The notes below the pieces were generated by a model. The model did not search any database and was not told where the DNA came from. It saw only the letters and a list, made by a program, of their open reading frames with translations. The translations under genes and the position numbers were made by a program. A stretch of 5,700 bases of DNA from Acidobacteriota bacterium (GTDB lineage: Bacteria; Acidobacteriota; Terriglobia; Terriglobales; Acidobacteriaceae): the NCBI GenBank assembly GCA_003224785.1, contig QHZV01000387.1:1-5700 (forward strand), given 5' to 3'. Below, piece by piece: positions 1 to 5,623 of the stretch; position 1 is the stretch's first letter, and each line of letters begins with the position of its first letter.

Positions 1-490
1 GTCCTCCAACAATCTGAAAATTGCCGAAGCCGACGTGCTCGCCACCGAATAGGCTGTGCGCGAAAACCGTGTACCGGGGAGCTCGGTGCGAAATCACCGG
101 TCCGAATAGATAGTCGTAGATGTGCTGATCAGGAGTGGAGAAGTTCAGCGGGACAACCGGCGGGATAGAATTGAAAGTGACGCTGACCAAGTTGCCATAG
201 TGGCCGCTGAGATCTGCTTTTACTCCGAACCAGCGATTCAGATTGAGTTGTCCGGCGGCTTCCCATCCGTTGAAGCTGGGACGGACCTTGAAAGTAGCTG
301 GGCAGGTGGCACCGATTACGCTGGTGCACAACGCGATCAGCGATGAACTGGAGATACCCTGGGTATCGACATGAAGATAAGAGTACCCGCCGAAGACTTC
401 AACGCGTGAGTAGTCCTGGGCGGAGGCGAGAGTGGAAACAAGAAACGCACAAAGACTGATGAACAGCACGGTCGTGCATGTCGGGCGCAT
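1..490 (-). CDS. Outer-membrane beta-barrel protein, N-terminal part (runs off the left edge)
   Basis: The first 163 codons of a gene reading leftward are visible; the stop lies outside the window. The ATG at 490-488 is preceded by AAAGGA-type Shine-Dalgarno sequence (complement of 497-502) about 6 nt upstream, which supports this start. Residues 1-24 form a clear Sec signal peptide: a short basic start, a hydrophobic core LFISLCAFLVSTLA, and an ASA motif before Gln25. The mature part opens with EVFGGYSYLHVD (31-42) and continues with NGWEAAGQLNLNRWFGVKADLSGHYG (residues 74-99 in two overlapping stretches), alternating polar and aromatic residues as in barrel strands. Family knowledge: small exported barrels of the OMP_b-brl/OmpA-barrel type beginning with FGGYSY are frequent in Acidobacteriota. 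The cargo or function cannot be told. Two Cys (55, 63) in the mature part could form a loop disulfide; this is inference. The gene is divergent from the permease gene at 714. Confidence 0.82.
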   Translation of the reverse strand, partial: MRPTCTTVLFISLCAFLVSTLASAQDYSRVEVFGGYSYLHVDTQGISSSSLIALCTSVIGATCPATFKVRPSFNGWEAAGQLNLNRWFGVKADLSGHYGNLVSVTFNSIPPVVPLNFSTPDQHIYDYLFGPVISHRAPRYTVFAHSLFGGEHVGFGNFQIVGG

Positions 491-713
491 AGCTCATCCT
501 TTCTTTTATCCATGTGCGTGGAAGAAAGATGTCATCGCACAATTTGTTGGATGCAGGAACTTTCGTTTTCCCTATTTTCTATTTGGCATTCTCGGATTTC
601 ATGCCTGACGACATCCGATACCGTAAACCATGCGAAAATCGCCCATGGCCACAAATAGTACGGTTTTGTAAGTATCACAAGCCGGCTGCTTCAGGGCCTG
701 ATTGTGTCGCGGA
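491..713. promoter_or_regulatory. Divergent intergenic region between barrel-protein gene and split permease
   Basis: These 223 bases separate two divergent genes and must hold their promoters if both are transcribed from here. The stretch is richer in A and T than its surroundings, especially about 555-600 (runs such as TTTCGTTTTCCC and TATTTTCTATTTGG). No convincing -35/-10 pair, sigma-54 site or NikR-type palindrome (GTATGA-N16-TCATAC) was found by eye. The 67-codon open frame at 514-717 has no protein-like character and is not called. Only the ribosome binding site of the leftward gene is clear. Confidence 0.4.
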
Positions 714-932
714 ATGATTAATTTTCTTTCCATCATCGCGCTGGGATTTTTTCTAGGGATGCGGCACGCCACCGATCCGGATCACGTGATCGCGGTTACC
801 ACCATCGTCAGCCGCGAGCGCAAGATTTCGAAAGCGGCATGGATTGGAGTCTTCTGGGGCGCGGGGCACACACTAACAATTTTTGTAGTCGGCACCGCGA
901 TCATCGTGTTCGATCTTGTTATTCCGGCATGA
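714..932 (+). pseudogene. Nickel/cobalt permease (NiCoT/UreH-like), N-terminal fragment
   Basis: This frame encodes 72 residues that are unmistakably the N-terminus of a NiCoT/UreH-like transition-metal permease and then stops at TGA 930-932. Residues 17-24 read RHATDPDH, the H-X4-D-H signature (His18, Asp23, His24) that in NiCoT proteins lies in the second membrane helix and contacts Ni2+ or Co2+. GAGHTLTIFVVG (49-60) matches the second conserved permease motif. Membrane segments are visible at about 3-16 and 42-70. The ATG at 714 is chosen because the protein similarity begins there; an in-frame TTG at 702 would add four residues. Neither start has a strong Shine-Dalgarno sequence (only GGA touching the ATG). 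The family normally continues with a third helix, which is absent here. The rest of the protein is found in the -1 frame from 929. The entry is typed as pseudogene because the frame is interrupted, but a two-piece protein is possible. Confidence 0.72.
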
Positions 933-1477
933 ACGCGATCAGCTTCCTGCGTAGCGTGCCGCTATGGAAAGCTGGTGACGCGGGAACAGACGTCCCCGCC
1001 AGCCGAGTCTCCGGCGAACCAACGATTATTCATTCTCACCCGCACAGTCACGGCGACTACGTTCATATTCATAGCCATGGACATGAACCCGATACGCATC
1101 TGCACAGTGAGCAAAAGACTCCATTGGCTTGGCTCGACCGCGCCCTGCTCAGATTCAAACTGTATCAACCTGTGCGTCCATTAATTATTGGGATTGTGCA
1201 TGGACTGGCCGGCTCGGCGGCCGCGGCATTGCTTGTGCTCGCAACAATCCGGAACCCGCGCTGGGCGGTCGCTTACCTGCTGGTGTTCGGAACCGGAACC
1301 ATCGTGGGAATGATGCTGATCACCATGAGTATGGCGTCGGCGTTCCATCTCATTCCTAGCGGACGACAGATTTTTCATCGACTGGCACTGGCTTCTGGAC
1401 TCCTGAGCCTTGGCTTTGGGAGTGTAGTCGCCTATCACACAATGGGTGGCTCATTGATGATTGGAATCTCCCGGTAA
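929..1477 (+). pseudogene. Nickel/cobalt permease, C-terminal fragment with His-rich loop
   Basis: The second piece of the permease is 182 residues if translation begins at ATG 929-931, which overlaps the TGA of the first piece as ATGA. Residues 35-59 form a metal-binding type loop with ten histidines (HSHPHSHGDYVHIHSHGHEP and on to HLH). Three membrane segments follow: about 83-107 (IIGIVHGLAGSAAAALLVLA), 113-137 (AVAYLLVFGTGTIVGMMLIT) and 152-178. The order matches the C-terminal half of UreH-like NiCoT relatives. Residues 1-30 resemble no permease segment and are not hydrophobic, so the helix expected between the two halves appears to be deleted as well as the frame shifted. No Shine-Dalgarno sequence precedes 929, so expression would rely on re-initiation by ribosomes finishing the first piece. 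The frame stays open back to 839, but that part (…NNFCSRHRDHRVRSCYSG) is polar and not permease-like. The FMN reductase gene follows after 5 nt. Confidence 0.7.
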
Positions 1478-1482
1478 ACGCA

Positions 1483-2049
1483 GTGGCCGAACGTCCTTTA
1501 TACATTCCGGTGATACTTGGAACCGTGCGTAAGGGGTGCTTAAGCGCGAACGCGGCACGCCTGCTTACGGATGAGCTCGCGAAACGCAGTTCAGTAGAAA
1601 CTGAGCTGATTGACATCGCCAAGCTGCGCCTGCGCACCGACGATGCTGGGCAAGCGATAAAAGACCCGGATTTCGCTACGCGGATGGAACGTGCCGATGC
1701 TCTGGTGATCGTCTCGCCTGAATACAATCATGGCTACAGCGGACTGCTGAAGCACGTTCTCGATAGCTGCCTTGAGGAATACATCCACAAAGCTGTTGGA
1801 ACTGCGGGAGTATCTGCCGGTCCTTTCGGAGGAACGCGTGGCATTCAGGATTTGCTTCCGGTGTTGCGTGAACTGGGACTGGTCACGATTTTCTGGGATG
1901 TGAATTTCTCAAATGCCGGCAAACTCTTTGATGACGAAGGAGACCTCCTCGACAATTCTTTCCTGCCTCGCATTGACAAGTTTCTAAAAGAACTCATCTG
2001 GATGGCAAAAACGTTGCGCTACGGACGTGAACACATAAGCCTGGAGTAA
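1483..2049 (+). CDS. NAD(P)H-dependent FMN reductase-family flavoprotein
   Basis: A complete 188-residue flavodoxin-like protein of the NADPH-dependent FMN reductase family (SsuE, ArsH, chromate and quinone reductase relatives). It is expected to bind FMN and reduce flavin, quinones or metal oxyanions with NAD(P)H in the cytoplasm. Visible marks are the phosphate-binding loop ILGTVRKGCLSANAAR (11-26; family pattern GSxRxxSxN), SPEYNHGYSGLLKHVLD (78-94; the SPEYN flavin-ring motif) and GPFGGTRGIQDLLPVLRELG (113-132), the conserved glycine-rich C-terminal segment. Length is normal for the family. The GTG start at 1483 lies 5 nt after the permease stop, has no obvious Shine-Dalgarno sequence, and probably depends on translational coupling. 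No in-frame ATG lies closer to the conserved N-terminus. The actual substrate cannot be read from sequence; the metal-transport context only hints at a redox role linked to metals or stress. Confidence 0.88.
   Translation: MAERPLYIPVILGTVRKGCLSANAARLLTDELAKRSSVETELIDIAKLRLRTDDAGQAIKDPDFATRMERADALVIVSPEYNHGYSGLLKHVLDSCLEEYIHKAVGTAGVSAGPFGGTRGIQDLLPVLRELGLVTIFWDVNFSNAGKLFDDEGDLLDNSFLPRIDKFLKELIWMAKTLRYGREHISLE
2043..2046 (+). promoter_or_regulatory. Shine-Dalgarno deciding the zinc-ribbon start
   Basis: GGAG lies within the final codons of the FMN reductase gene, 8 nt before GTG 2055 and 23 nt before the alternative ATG 2070. Its position favours the GTG start and implies coupled translation with the reductase. 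Confidence 0.6.
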
Positions 2050-2054
2050 CAACG

Positions 2055-2234
2055 GTGTCAGCAAACAAAATGAAGTGCCCACGATGTGGAAGCGAGATGA
2101 ACCATCACGCCGATAAGCTCACGCATTCCACTTCTGGCGAAACAGGTTATAGTCCGGTGTTCGGCGGAAGTATCGAGGAGATGCACGCGTGCCCGAATTG
2201 TGGCGCCGGCGCGTCACGGTTCAGCGCGACCTGA
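2055..2234 (+). CDS. Small zinc-ribbon protein, 59 aa
   Basis: A short gene encoding 59 residues with two Cys-Pro-X-Cys knuckles, CPRCG at 8-12 and CPNCG at 46-50. They are 34 residues apart, the arrangement of a four-cysteine zinc ribbon. Histidines 17, 18, 24 and 44 add possible ligands. The linker contains GYSPVFGGSIEEMHACPNCG (31-50), which looks like a conserved family of small uncharacterised ribbon proteins rather than chance coding. The GTG start at 2055 is preferred over the in-frame ATG at 2070 because GGAG at 2043-2046, inside the last codons of the reductase gene, sits 8 nt upstream of the GTG. The gene begins 5 nt after the reductase stop and ends 5 nt before the stop of the convergent beta-propeller gene. 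It is thus the likely last member of the plus-strand operon. The function is unknown; metal binding is inferred from the cysteines. Confidence 0.8.
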   Translation: MSANKMKCPRCGSEMNHHADKLTHSTSGETGYSPVFGGSIEEMHACPNCGAGASRFSAT

Positions 2235-2239
2235 TCCGA

Positions 2240-3250
2240 CTACCTGCCTGCCCACGCCAAACCATCCGCTCCCGCTCCTGCCTCGATCAGCTTTTCAACC
2301 TTCCAGTCAGTCGTGCGAATTACTGCGACTTTGTGACTGGCATCGCAGGAGACATACGCGACGTGGCCATCGGGGCGGACCAGAACTTCCTGAGGGGCAG
2401 CGGGGACGTCGATATTTTCCGCAACTTTCATGGCTCGGAGATCCACCACTGCGACTTTGTTTGCGTTAGGCATAGCGACTACGAGCCAATGACCGTCGGA
2501 CGTGGGAGCGGAACCGTACCCCGGCGCGAGCAGAGGCACCCACGTTTTCACTTTGTTGCTTGAGGCGTCGATCACCGCCAGTTGAGGTTTCGTCTGGTCG
2601 GAAGTGAATACCATTCGGCCATCCACAGAAACCGCAATGCGCTGGATTTGGCCGGAAACCGGAATCACAGCGATGTTCTTTCGCGCTTTCATGTCTAAGA
2701 CGGAAACGGTACCCGGGCCTACGTTTGCGGTGTATCCACGTTCCCCGTCTGGCGAAATCGCCAGCATGTGAGACTCAGGTTGTCCGGTTGGAATTGTCCC
2801 GACGATTCTGAGCGCGTGCGGATCGATGACGGTAATTGCGCTGTCGAGTTCGGTAGTCACGTACAAGAGTCCGTCCTTCGGGGCAAAGACAGCACAGTGT
2901 GGACGCACGCCGTGGCCGAAATCTAAATTGCCAATTATTTTTTGCGCCGCAATATCGATCACCACCATGTTGCGCCCGTCGGTGCCCGGCTTGCCGACAC
3001 CCGAATTGCCATAAATTGGCACATACGCAAGCTTGCCATCCGGAGATGCGGCGACTTCGTGACCTGTGATGCCTTGCTCAGGTATGACGGCGATTTGGCG
3101 ACCAACCGCCGCATCGACGACGCCAAGCGTGTGCTCAGCCTTGTTGGCAACGAGGAGGATGGAGTGCGTGTTCATAGATTCACTTCGCGATGGGATTGGG
3201 ACGACCAGTATGCAGATTGCCAAAGTTAATGCGAAATTCGCATTTCTCAT
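2240..3250 (-). CDS. Secreted YVTN-type beta-propeller repeat protein
   Basis: A 336-residue exported beta-propeller. Residues 1-25 are a signal peptide (MRNANFALTLAICILVVPIP then SRSES). The rest consists of about seven blades of roughly 40-45 residues. Each has a core of the form SPDG-x-x-x-YV/T-x-N followed by a V-x-VID strand: SPDGKLAYVPIYG (69-81), APKDGLLYVTTELDSAITVID (123-143, given in outline), SPDGERGYTANVGPGTVSVLD (166-186 in outline), VDGRMVFTSDQTKPQLAVID (209-228), SDGHWLVVAMPNANKVAVVD (251-270) and RPDGHVAYVSCDASHKVAVI (292-311). YVTN/Lvp-type propellers are surface or periplasmic binding scaffolds; no catalytic residues are evident. The start at ATG 3250 is chosen over the upstream in-frame TTG at 3298 because GGAGG (complement of 3255-3259) lies just before it and the signal peptide begins exactly there. 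It lies 44 nt downstream of the phosphoesterase gene, so shared transcription is plausible. The ligand is unknown. Confidence 0.85.
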   Translation of the reverse strand: MRNANFALTLAICILVVPIPSRSESMNTHSILLVANKAEHTLGVVDAAVGRQIAVIPEQGITGHEVAASPDGKLAYVPIYGNSGVGKPGTDGRNMVVIDIAAQKIIGNLDFGHGVRPHCAVFAPKDGLLYVTTELDSAITVIDPHALRIVGTIPTGQPESHMLAISPDGERGYTANVGPGTVSVLDMKARKNIAVIPVSGQIQRIAVSVDGRMVFTSDQTKPQLAVIDASSNKVKTWVPLLAPGYGSAPTSDGHWLVVAMPNANKVAVVDLRAMKVAENIDVPAAPQEVLVRPDGHVAYVSCDASHKVAVIRTTDWKVEKLIEAGAGADGLAWAGR

Positions 3251-3254
3251 TGGG

Positions 3255-3259
3255 CCTCC
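3255..3259 (-). promoter_or_regulatory. Shine-Dalgarno deciding the beta-propeller start
   Basis: The complement reads GGAGG, 4 nt before ATG 3250. It moves the start 16 codons inside the longest open frame (TTG 3298) and places the signal peptide at the true N-terminus. Confidence 0.65.
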
Positions 3260-3294
3260 GTGCGCTGAAAGCAGCAACGAAGAGTTTAGCGCAA

Positions 3295-4464
3295 TCAAGC
3301 AAATTGAATTAAGACGATCTCCGGCTGAGTGCCTACGCGGAGGGGCGGACCCCAGGTTCCAGCGCCGCTGGATGTGTAAACCATTAACTCGCCAAACCGC
3401 TTCAATCCATACGTATACTCGCCAAAAATGCGCTTGGTGAACCAGGTGAAGGGAAAGATTTGCCCCCGGTGTGTGTGACCGGAAAGCTGCAGTGAGATTC
3501 CGGCATCTTCTGCAATGGATAGTGCGCGCGGGGAATGCGAGAGCAAAATGCTTGATTGATTACGATCGATCTCGGCGCGTTCGAGAATTGAACGAAAGCG
3601 CGCGGTCACGCCAATAATCTGCAAACCGTCTATAACGAGCTTTTCGTTATCGAGGACTCCGACGCCTGTGCCTCTAATTGCGTCGAGGTATTGCGTTGGA
3701 CTGGCAAATTCTTCATGATTGCCGGTCACGAAATAAGCTCCGAATTTTGCGAAGAGTTTCTTCAGTGGGGACACGACCTCTTCTACATTCACTTTGTTGC
3801 CGTCGTATAGATCGCCTGCGAGGAAAACGATGTCAGGCTGCAAACCCGTGAGCTTCTTAACGATGCGACGCATGAATGGGGAGCCATTCACGTGGCCAAG
3901 GTGCACGTCGGATACGAGTGCCGCCACGCGGCCATGCCAAGTCGCCGGGAGATTCGGCAATTTCACCGTGATCCGATGTATGCGGAGCCAGCGAGCGTTG
4001 ATCACACCGTACAGGCCCATTAGCGCTGCGAGAGCAAAGATCGACTCAGCAATCACCTGTCTATTGACTGCGACGCCAAGCATTCGAAATCCGAAGTAAA
4101 GCACCCATGACGTGGCCGCCGCCAGAAAGAAGAAATTGAAAAATCCGAGCCAGGTCGCAGCGATCCTGTACAGGAGTCGTACTAAAGCATTCGAATAGCG
4201 AAACGCCAGCAAACTAGCGCCAACGAAGGCAAGTGATAACACGAACATGCTCAACTGCAGGGCCGTCGCTCCGGGTGGATCGGGATCTGGCCGAAACGAC
4301 ATCCAGGTCTGGTAAACGAACCAGTGTGCGACCAGCAATATCAGTTGCACCGTCACAACAAAACTGGCAATTCTGCCGCGAACATGGGGAGTGCTCTGCG
4401 ATTGAGCCTCTGTTTCTCTTGCCGGAGTGGTGAGGCGCTGCTGCTCGAGATATTGGGTCGTCAT
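3295..4464 (-). CDS. Membrane-anchored metallophosphoesterase (YkuE/YaeI-like)
   Basis: A 389-residue protein with an N-terminal membrane domain and a C-terminal calcineurin-like phosphoesterase domain. Four hydrophobic segments are visible at about 34-54, 70-88, 103-131 and 138-158. The catalytic domain starts near 170 and shows the full set of two-metal ligands: Asp186 and His188 in SDVHLG, Asp218/Asp221 in GDLYDG (217-222), Asn249/His250 in GNHEE (248-252), His310 in LLSHSP, and His330/His332 in SGHTHRGQIFP (328-338). GHTHRGQ followed by FP is typical of the YkuE/YaeI branch, whose known members hydrolyse phosphodiesters such as UDP-diacylglucosamine-type lipids or cell-wall linked substrates; the substrate here is not determinable. 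Topology suggests a domain facing the membrane surface, side not certain. ATG 4464 has an AGAG-like weak ribosome site. The gene begins 54 nt after the sigma-like gene ends and runs in the same direction. Confidence 0.9.
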   Translation of the reverse strand: MTTQYLEQQRLTTPARETEAQSQSTPHVRGRIASFVVTVQLILLVAHWFVYQTWMSFRPDPDPPGATALQLSMFVLSLAFVGASLLAFRYSNALVRLLYRIAATWLGFFNFFFLAAATSWVLYFGFRMLGVAVNRQVIAESIFALAALMGLYGVINARWLRIHRITVKLPNLPATWHGRVAALVSDVHLGHVNGSPFMRRIVKKLTGLQPDIVFLAGDLYDGNKVNVEEVVSPLKKLFAKFGAYFVTGNHEEFASPTQYLDAIRGTGVGVLDNEKLVIDGLQIIGVTARFRSILERAEIDRNQSSILLSHSPRALSIAEDAGISLQLSGHTHRGQIFPFTWFTKRIFGEYTYGLKRFGELMVYTSSGAGTWGPPLRVGTQPEIVLIQFA

Positions 4465-4518
4465 TAAGCTCTTTCTGCTGTTTCAGCTTGTAATTCCCGG
4501 TTGTTAGATTGTCGGAAA

Positions 4519-5109
4519 TCACGCAAATCGTGCATAGAGCATTCCCGACTCACGATGGTCAACGGCGGTCCGCGCCGGTATCTCTCGATTTTCCTTCTGG
4601 GCGCGGAAGAATTCTGCCGCGCTTCCGATTTTTTGCAGTGCGCGAACTCGTGCCGCGAGAACATCGCGCCGTGTAGATCCCAAAAGAATCGAGCAATCGT
4701 GGTCGGAGTAGTCCTCGAGAACCGACATAACAAAGACGAACCGATCGAATGCTTGCAATCCAAGAACCGCGGCAATCTCGGGGCGCTCCGCGGCGGTTTT
4801 GTCATTCGCCTCGATCGAAGCCGAATTCAAGATGCTTTCTTTCTTTGGATGCGGATCGACAGTACGCAGCGCATTTTGAATGATCACCCGCCTTGCCCAA
4901 CCGCGCGCCCAATCCTTGAACACTCGATTTCGGTCTACAGCATTCTCCAGGCCAGCGACGAAGCATTCTTCAGCCTTCTTGTGATCACCGGTTAGCAACA
5001 ACGAGAGCAGGTACAGGCTGCTCATATCTTTGTCGAAAATCTGGCAAAAATCTGCAGAGGTGGCGTATTCGGCGTACTTCGCGTTCACGATCTGATTACG
5101 ATTCCACAT
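4519..5109 (-). CDS. ECF-sigma-factor-like protein of unknown function
   Basis: A 196-residue protein starting MWNRNQIVNAKYAEY. Residues about 25-56 (FDKDMSSLYLLSLLLTGDHKKAEECFV in outline) resemble sigma region 2, where a helix of the form LYLL-x-x-LLTGD-x-x-AEE-x-F is typical of ECF sigma factors. Residues about 112-162 (AFDRFVFVMSVLEDYSDHDC, 120-139, then SILLGSTRRDVLAARVRALQKIG) follow the region 4 pattern: hydrolphobic core, acidic VLEDYSD, then a helix-turn-helix with LLGSTRRDV as recognition part. The basic DNA-contact residues of region 2.4 are not obvious, so it may be a degenerate sigma factor or a sigma-domain regulator. ATG 5109 is chosen over ATG 5124 and 5226 because a strong GGAGG (complement of 5115-5119) lies 5 nt upstream and the conserved-looking sequence begins there. 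The start is 11 nt after the STAS stop, implying co-translation. Similar products are remembered from Acidobacteriota genomes; no characterised member is known to me. Confidence 0.75.
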   Translation of the reverse strand: MWNRNQIVNAKYAEYATSADFCQIFDKDMSSLYLLSLLLTGDHKKAEECFVAGLENAVDRNRVFKDWARGWARRVIIQNALRTVDPHPKKESILNSASIEANDKTAAERPEIAAVLGLQAFDRFVFVMSVLEDYSDHDCSILLGSTRRDVLAARVRALQKIGSAAEFFRAQKENREIPARTAVDHRESGMLYARFA

Positions 5110-5114
5110 CAAAC

Positions 5115-5119
5115 CCTCC
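5115..5119 (-). promoter_or_regulatory. Shine-Dalgarno deciding the sigma-like start
   Basis: The complement reads GGAGG, 5 nt before ATG 5109, and sits just after the STAS stop codon (5123-5121). It argues against the longer frames from 5124 (an ATGA overlap with the STAS stop) and from 5226. Confidence 0.65.
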
Positions 5120-5120
5120 G

Positions 5121-5447
5121 TCATAATGCGATGATTCCGGTTACAGTCATCAATATGTCGCGAAATCTGCTTCCGCTTCTTCGCGCCAGCTGCTTGAGCA
5201 CGTATTTCGTCAGAACGCCTCCACATGAAAACTTCGCGCCGTCTCTCATTAGTTCGTAGAGTGCGTTTTCACCCTCGGGGCTGATTACGGTCACACTCGA
5301 GAGATCAATGGCCAACTTGCGCTGCTCGAGATCCTGTCGCGCTTCCCTCGATACTCGTTGCAATTCATCCGTCCATGGCGGGACAAGCTTGCCCTCCACC
5401 AAGAGCGTCCGTTTGCAGGGGGTGTCGACAATTGAAATCTTGAACAT
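5121..5447 (-). CDS. STAS-domain protein, atypical anti-sigma antagonist-like
   Basis: A 108-residue single-domain protein with the STAS layout: strand FKISIVDTP (2-10), LLVEGKLVPPWTDEL (15-29), a helix to about residue 42, the core strand KLAIDLSSVTVISPEG (44-59), helix ENALYELMRDGAKFSCGG (60-77), then a C-terminal helix. DLSSVTVISPEG corresponds to the DLSxVxxIDSSG box of SpoIIAA/RsbV proteins. In those the second Ser is phosphorylated by an anti-sigma kinase; here that position is Glu58 and the preceding DS is Ser-Pro. It therefore cannot be phosphorylated in the usual way and may act as a fixed-state partner-binding module. It lies directly upstream of the sigma-like gene. The ATG at 5447 fits the start of the domain although no clear Shine-Dalgarno sequence precedes it. 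Family assignment is by pattern only; the partner is inferred from position. Confidence 0.75.
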   Translation of the reverse strand: MFKISIVDTPCKRTLLVEGKLVPPWTDELQRVSREARQDLEQRKLAIDLSSVTVISPEGENALYELMRDGAKFSCGGVLTKYVLKQLARRSGSRFRDILMTVTGIIAL

Positions 5448-5623
5448 GAGCGTTTGTACTCAGGGTCAGAGTGCAAGCGAATGACCGCGGTGGAGCTGAA
5501 ATGCCTGCCGATAAGTGGTTGAAGTAATTGAGGGACAGAAACATCAGGTGTCGAAAAGTGTCGAATGCATTTCGACACTGTCGAAAGTGACGAAGTTCAA
5601 ATCAAGCTTCGAATACGACTCGA
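5448..5623. promoter_or_regulatory. Intergenic region upstream of the STAS gene
   Basis: These 176 bases between the regulator stop and the STAS start hold the TGTCGAA cluster in their upstream half. Nearer the STAS gene no convincing sigma-70 promoter and no TGGCAC-N5-TTGC sigma-54 promoter was found on the minus strand. The open frames here are not protein-like. Confidence 0.4.
5549..5585. repeat. Cluster of TGTCGAA half-sites with a 9-bp-arm palindrome
   Basis: Four copies of the 7-mer TGTCGAA occur in 37 bases: direct at 5549-5555, 5559-5565 and 5579-5585, inverted (TTCGACA) at 5571-5577. The first two are exactly 10 bp apart, one helical turn. The second and the inverted copy form a perfect palindrome, AGTGTCGAA-TGCAT-TTCGACACT (5557-5579). 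It lies upstream of the STAS gene (start 5447) and 38 to 75 nt beyond the stop of the sigma-54-type regulator. It could be an operator for the STAS/sigma-like genes. Alternatively, read on the minus strand, the hairpin followed by TTTC could be a weak terminator for the regulator gene. The extra half-sites outside the stem favour a protein-binding site. Confidence 0.55.

Noticed and set aside
491..713. Nickel-responsive operator or NiCo-type riboswitch before the permease
   Set aside because: No GTATGA-N16-TCATAC palindrome and no recognisable conserved riboswitch fold could be seen.
514..717. 67-codon plus-strand open frame
   Set aside because: No Shine-Dalgarno sequence, no domain-like features, and it overlaps the permease start in another frame.
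839..928. N-terminal extension of the second permease piece in its own frame
   Set aside because: The open frame extends back to ATG 839, but the added residues are polar and basic and mirror the permease N-terminus in the wrong frame; ATG 929 is the sensible start.
870..932. Programmed -1 frameshift joining the two permease pieces
   Set aside because: No X-XXY-YYZ slippery heptamer in the right register was found near 915-932. A shift at the T-run around 880 would replace the hydrophobic end of helix two with polar sequence.
1356..1727. 123-codon minus-strand open frame
   Set aside because: Antisense to the permease end and the clearly coding FMN reductase; low-complexity Ser/Arg-rich product typical of a shadow frame.
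4501..4995. 164-codon plus-strand open frame
   Set aside because: Lies antisense to the sigma-like gene, whose product has recognisable sigma-like patterns and a strong ribosome site; the plus-strand product shows no such features.
5110..5226. 39-residue N-terminal extension of the sigma-like protein
   Set aside because: It overlaps the STAS gene by more than 100 nt and lacks the strong GGAGG found before ATG 5109.
5291..5578. 95-codon minus-strand open frame over the STAS gene start
   Set aside because: It runs out of frame through the STAS domain coding region and the half-site cluster and has no domain-like content.
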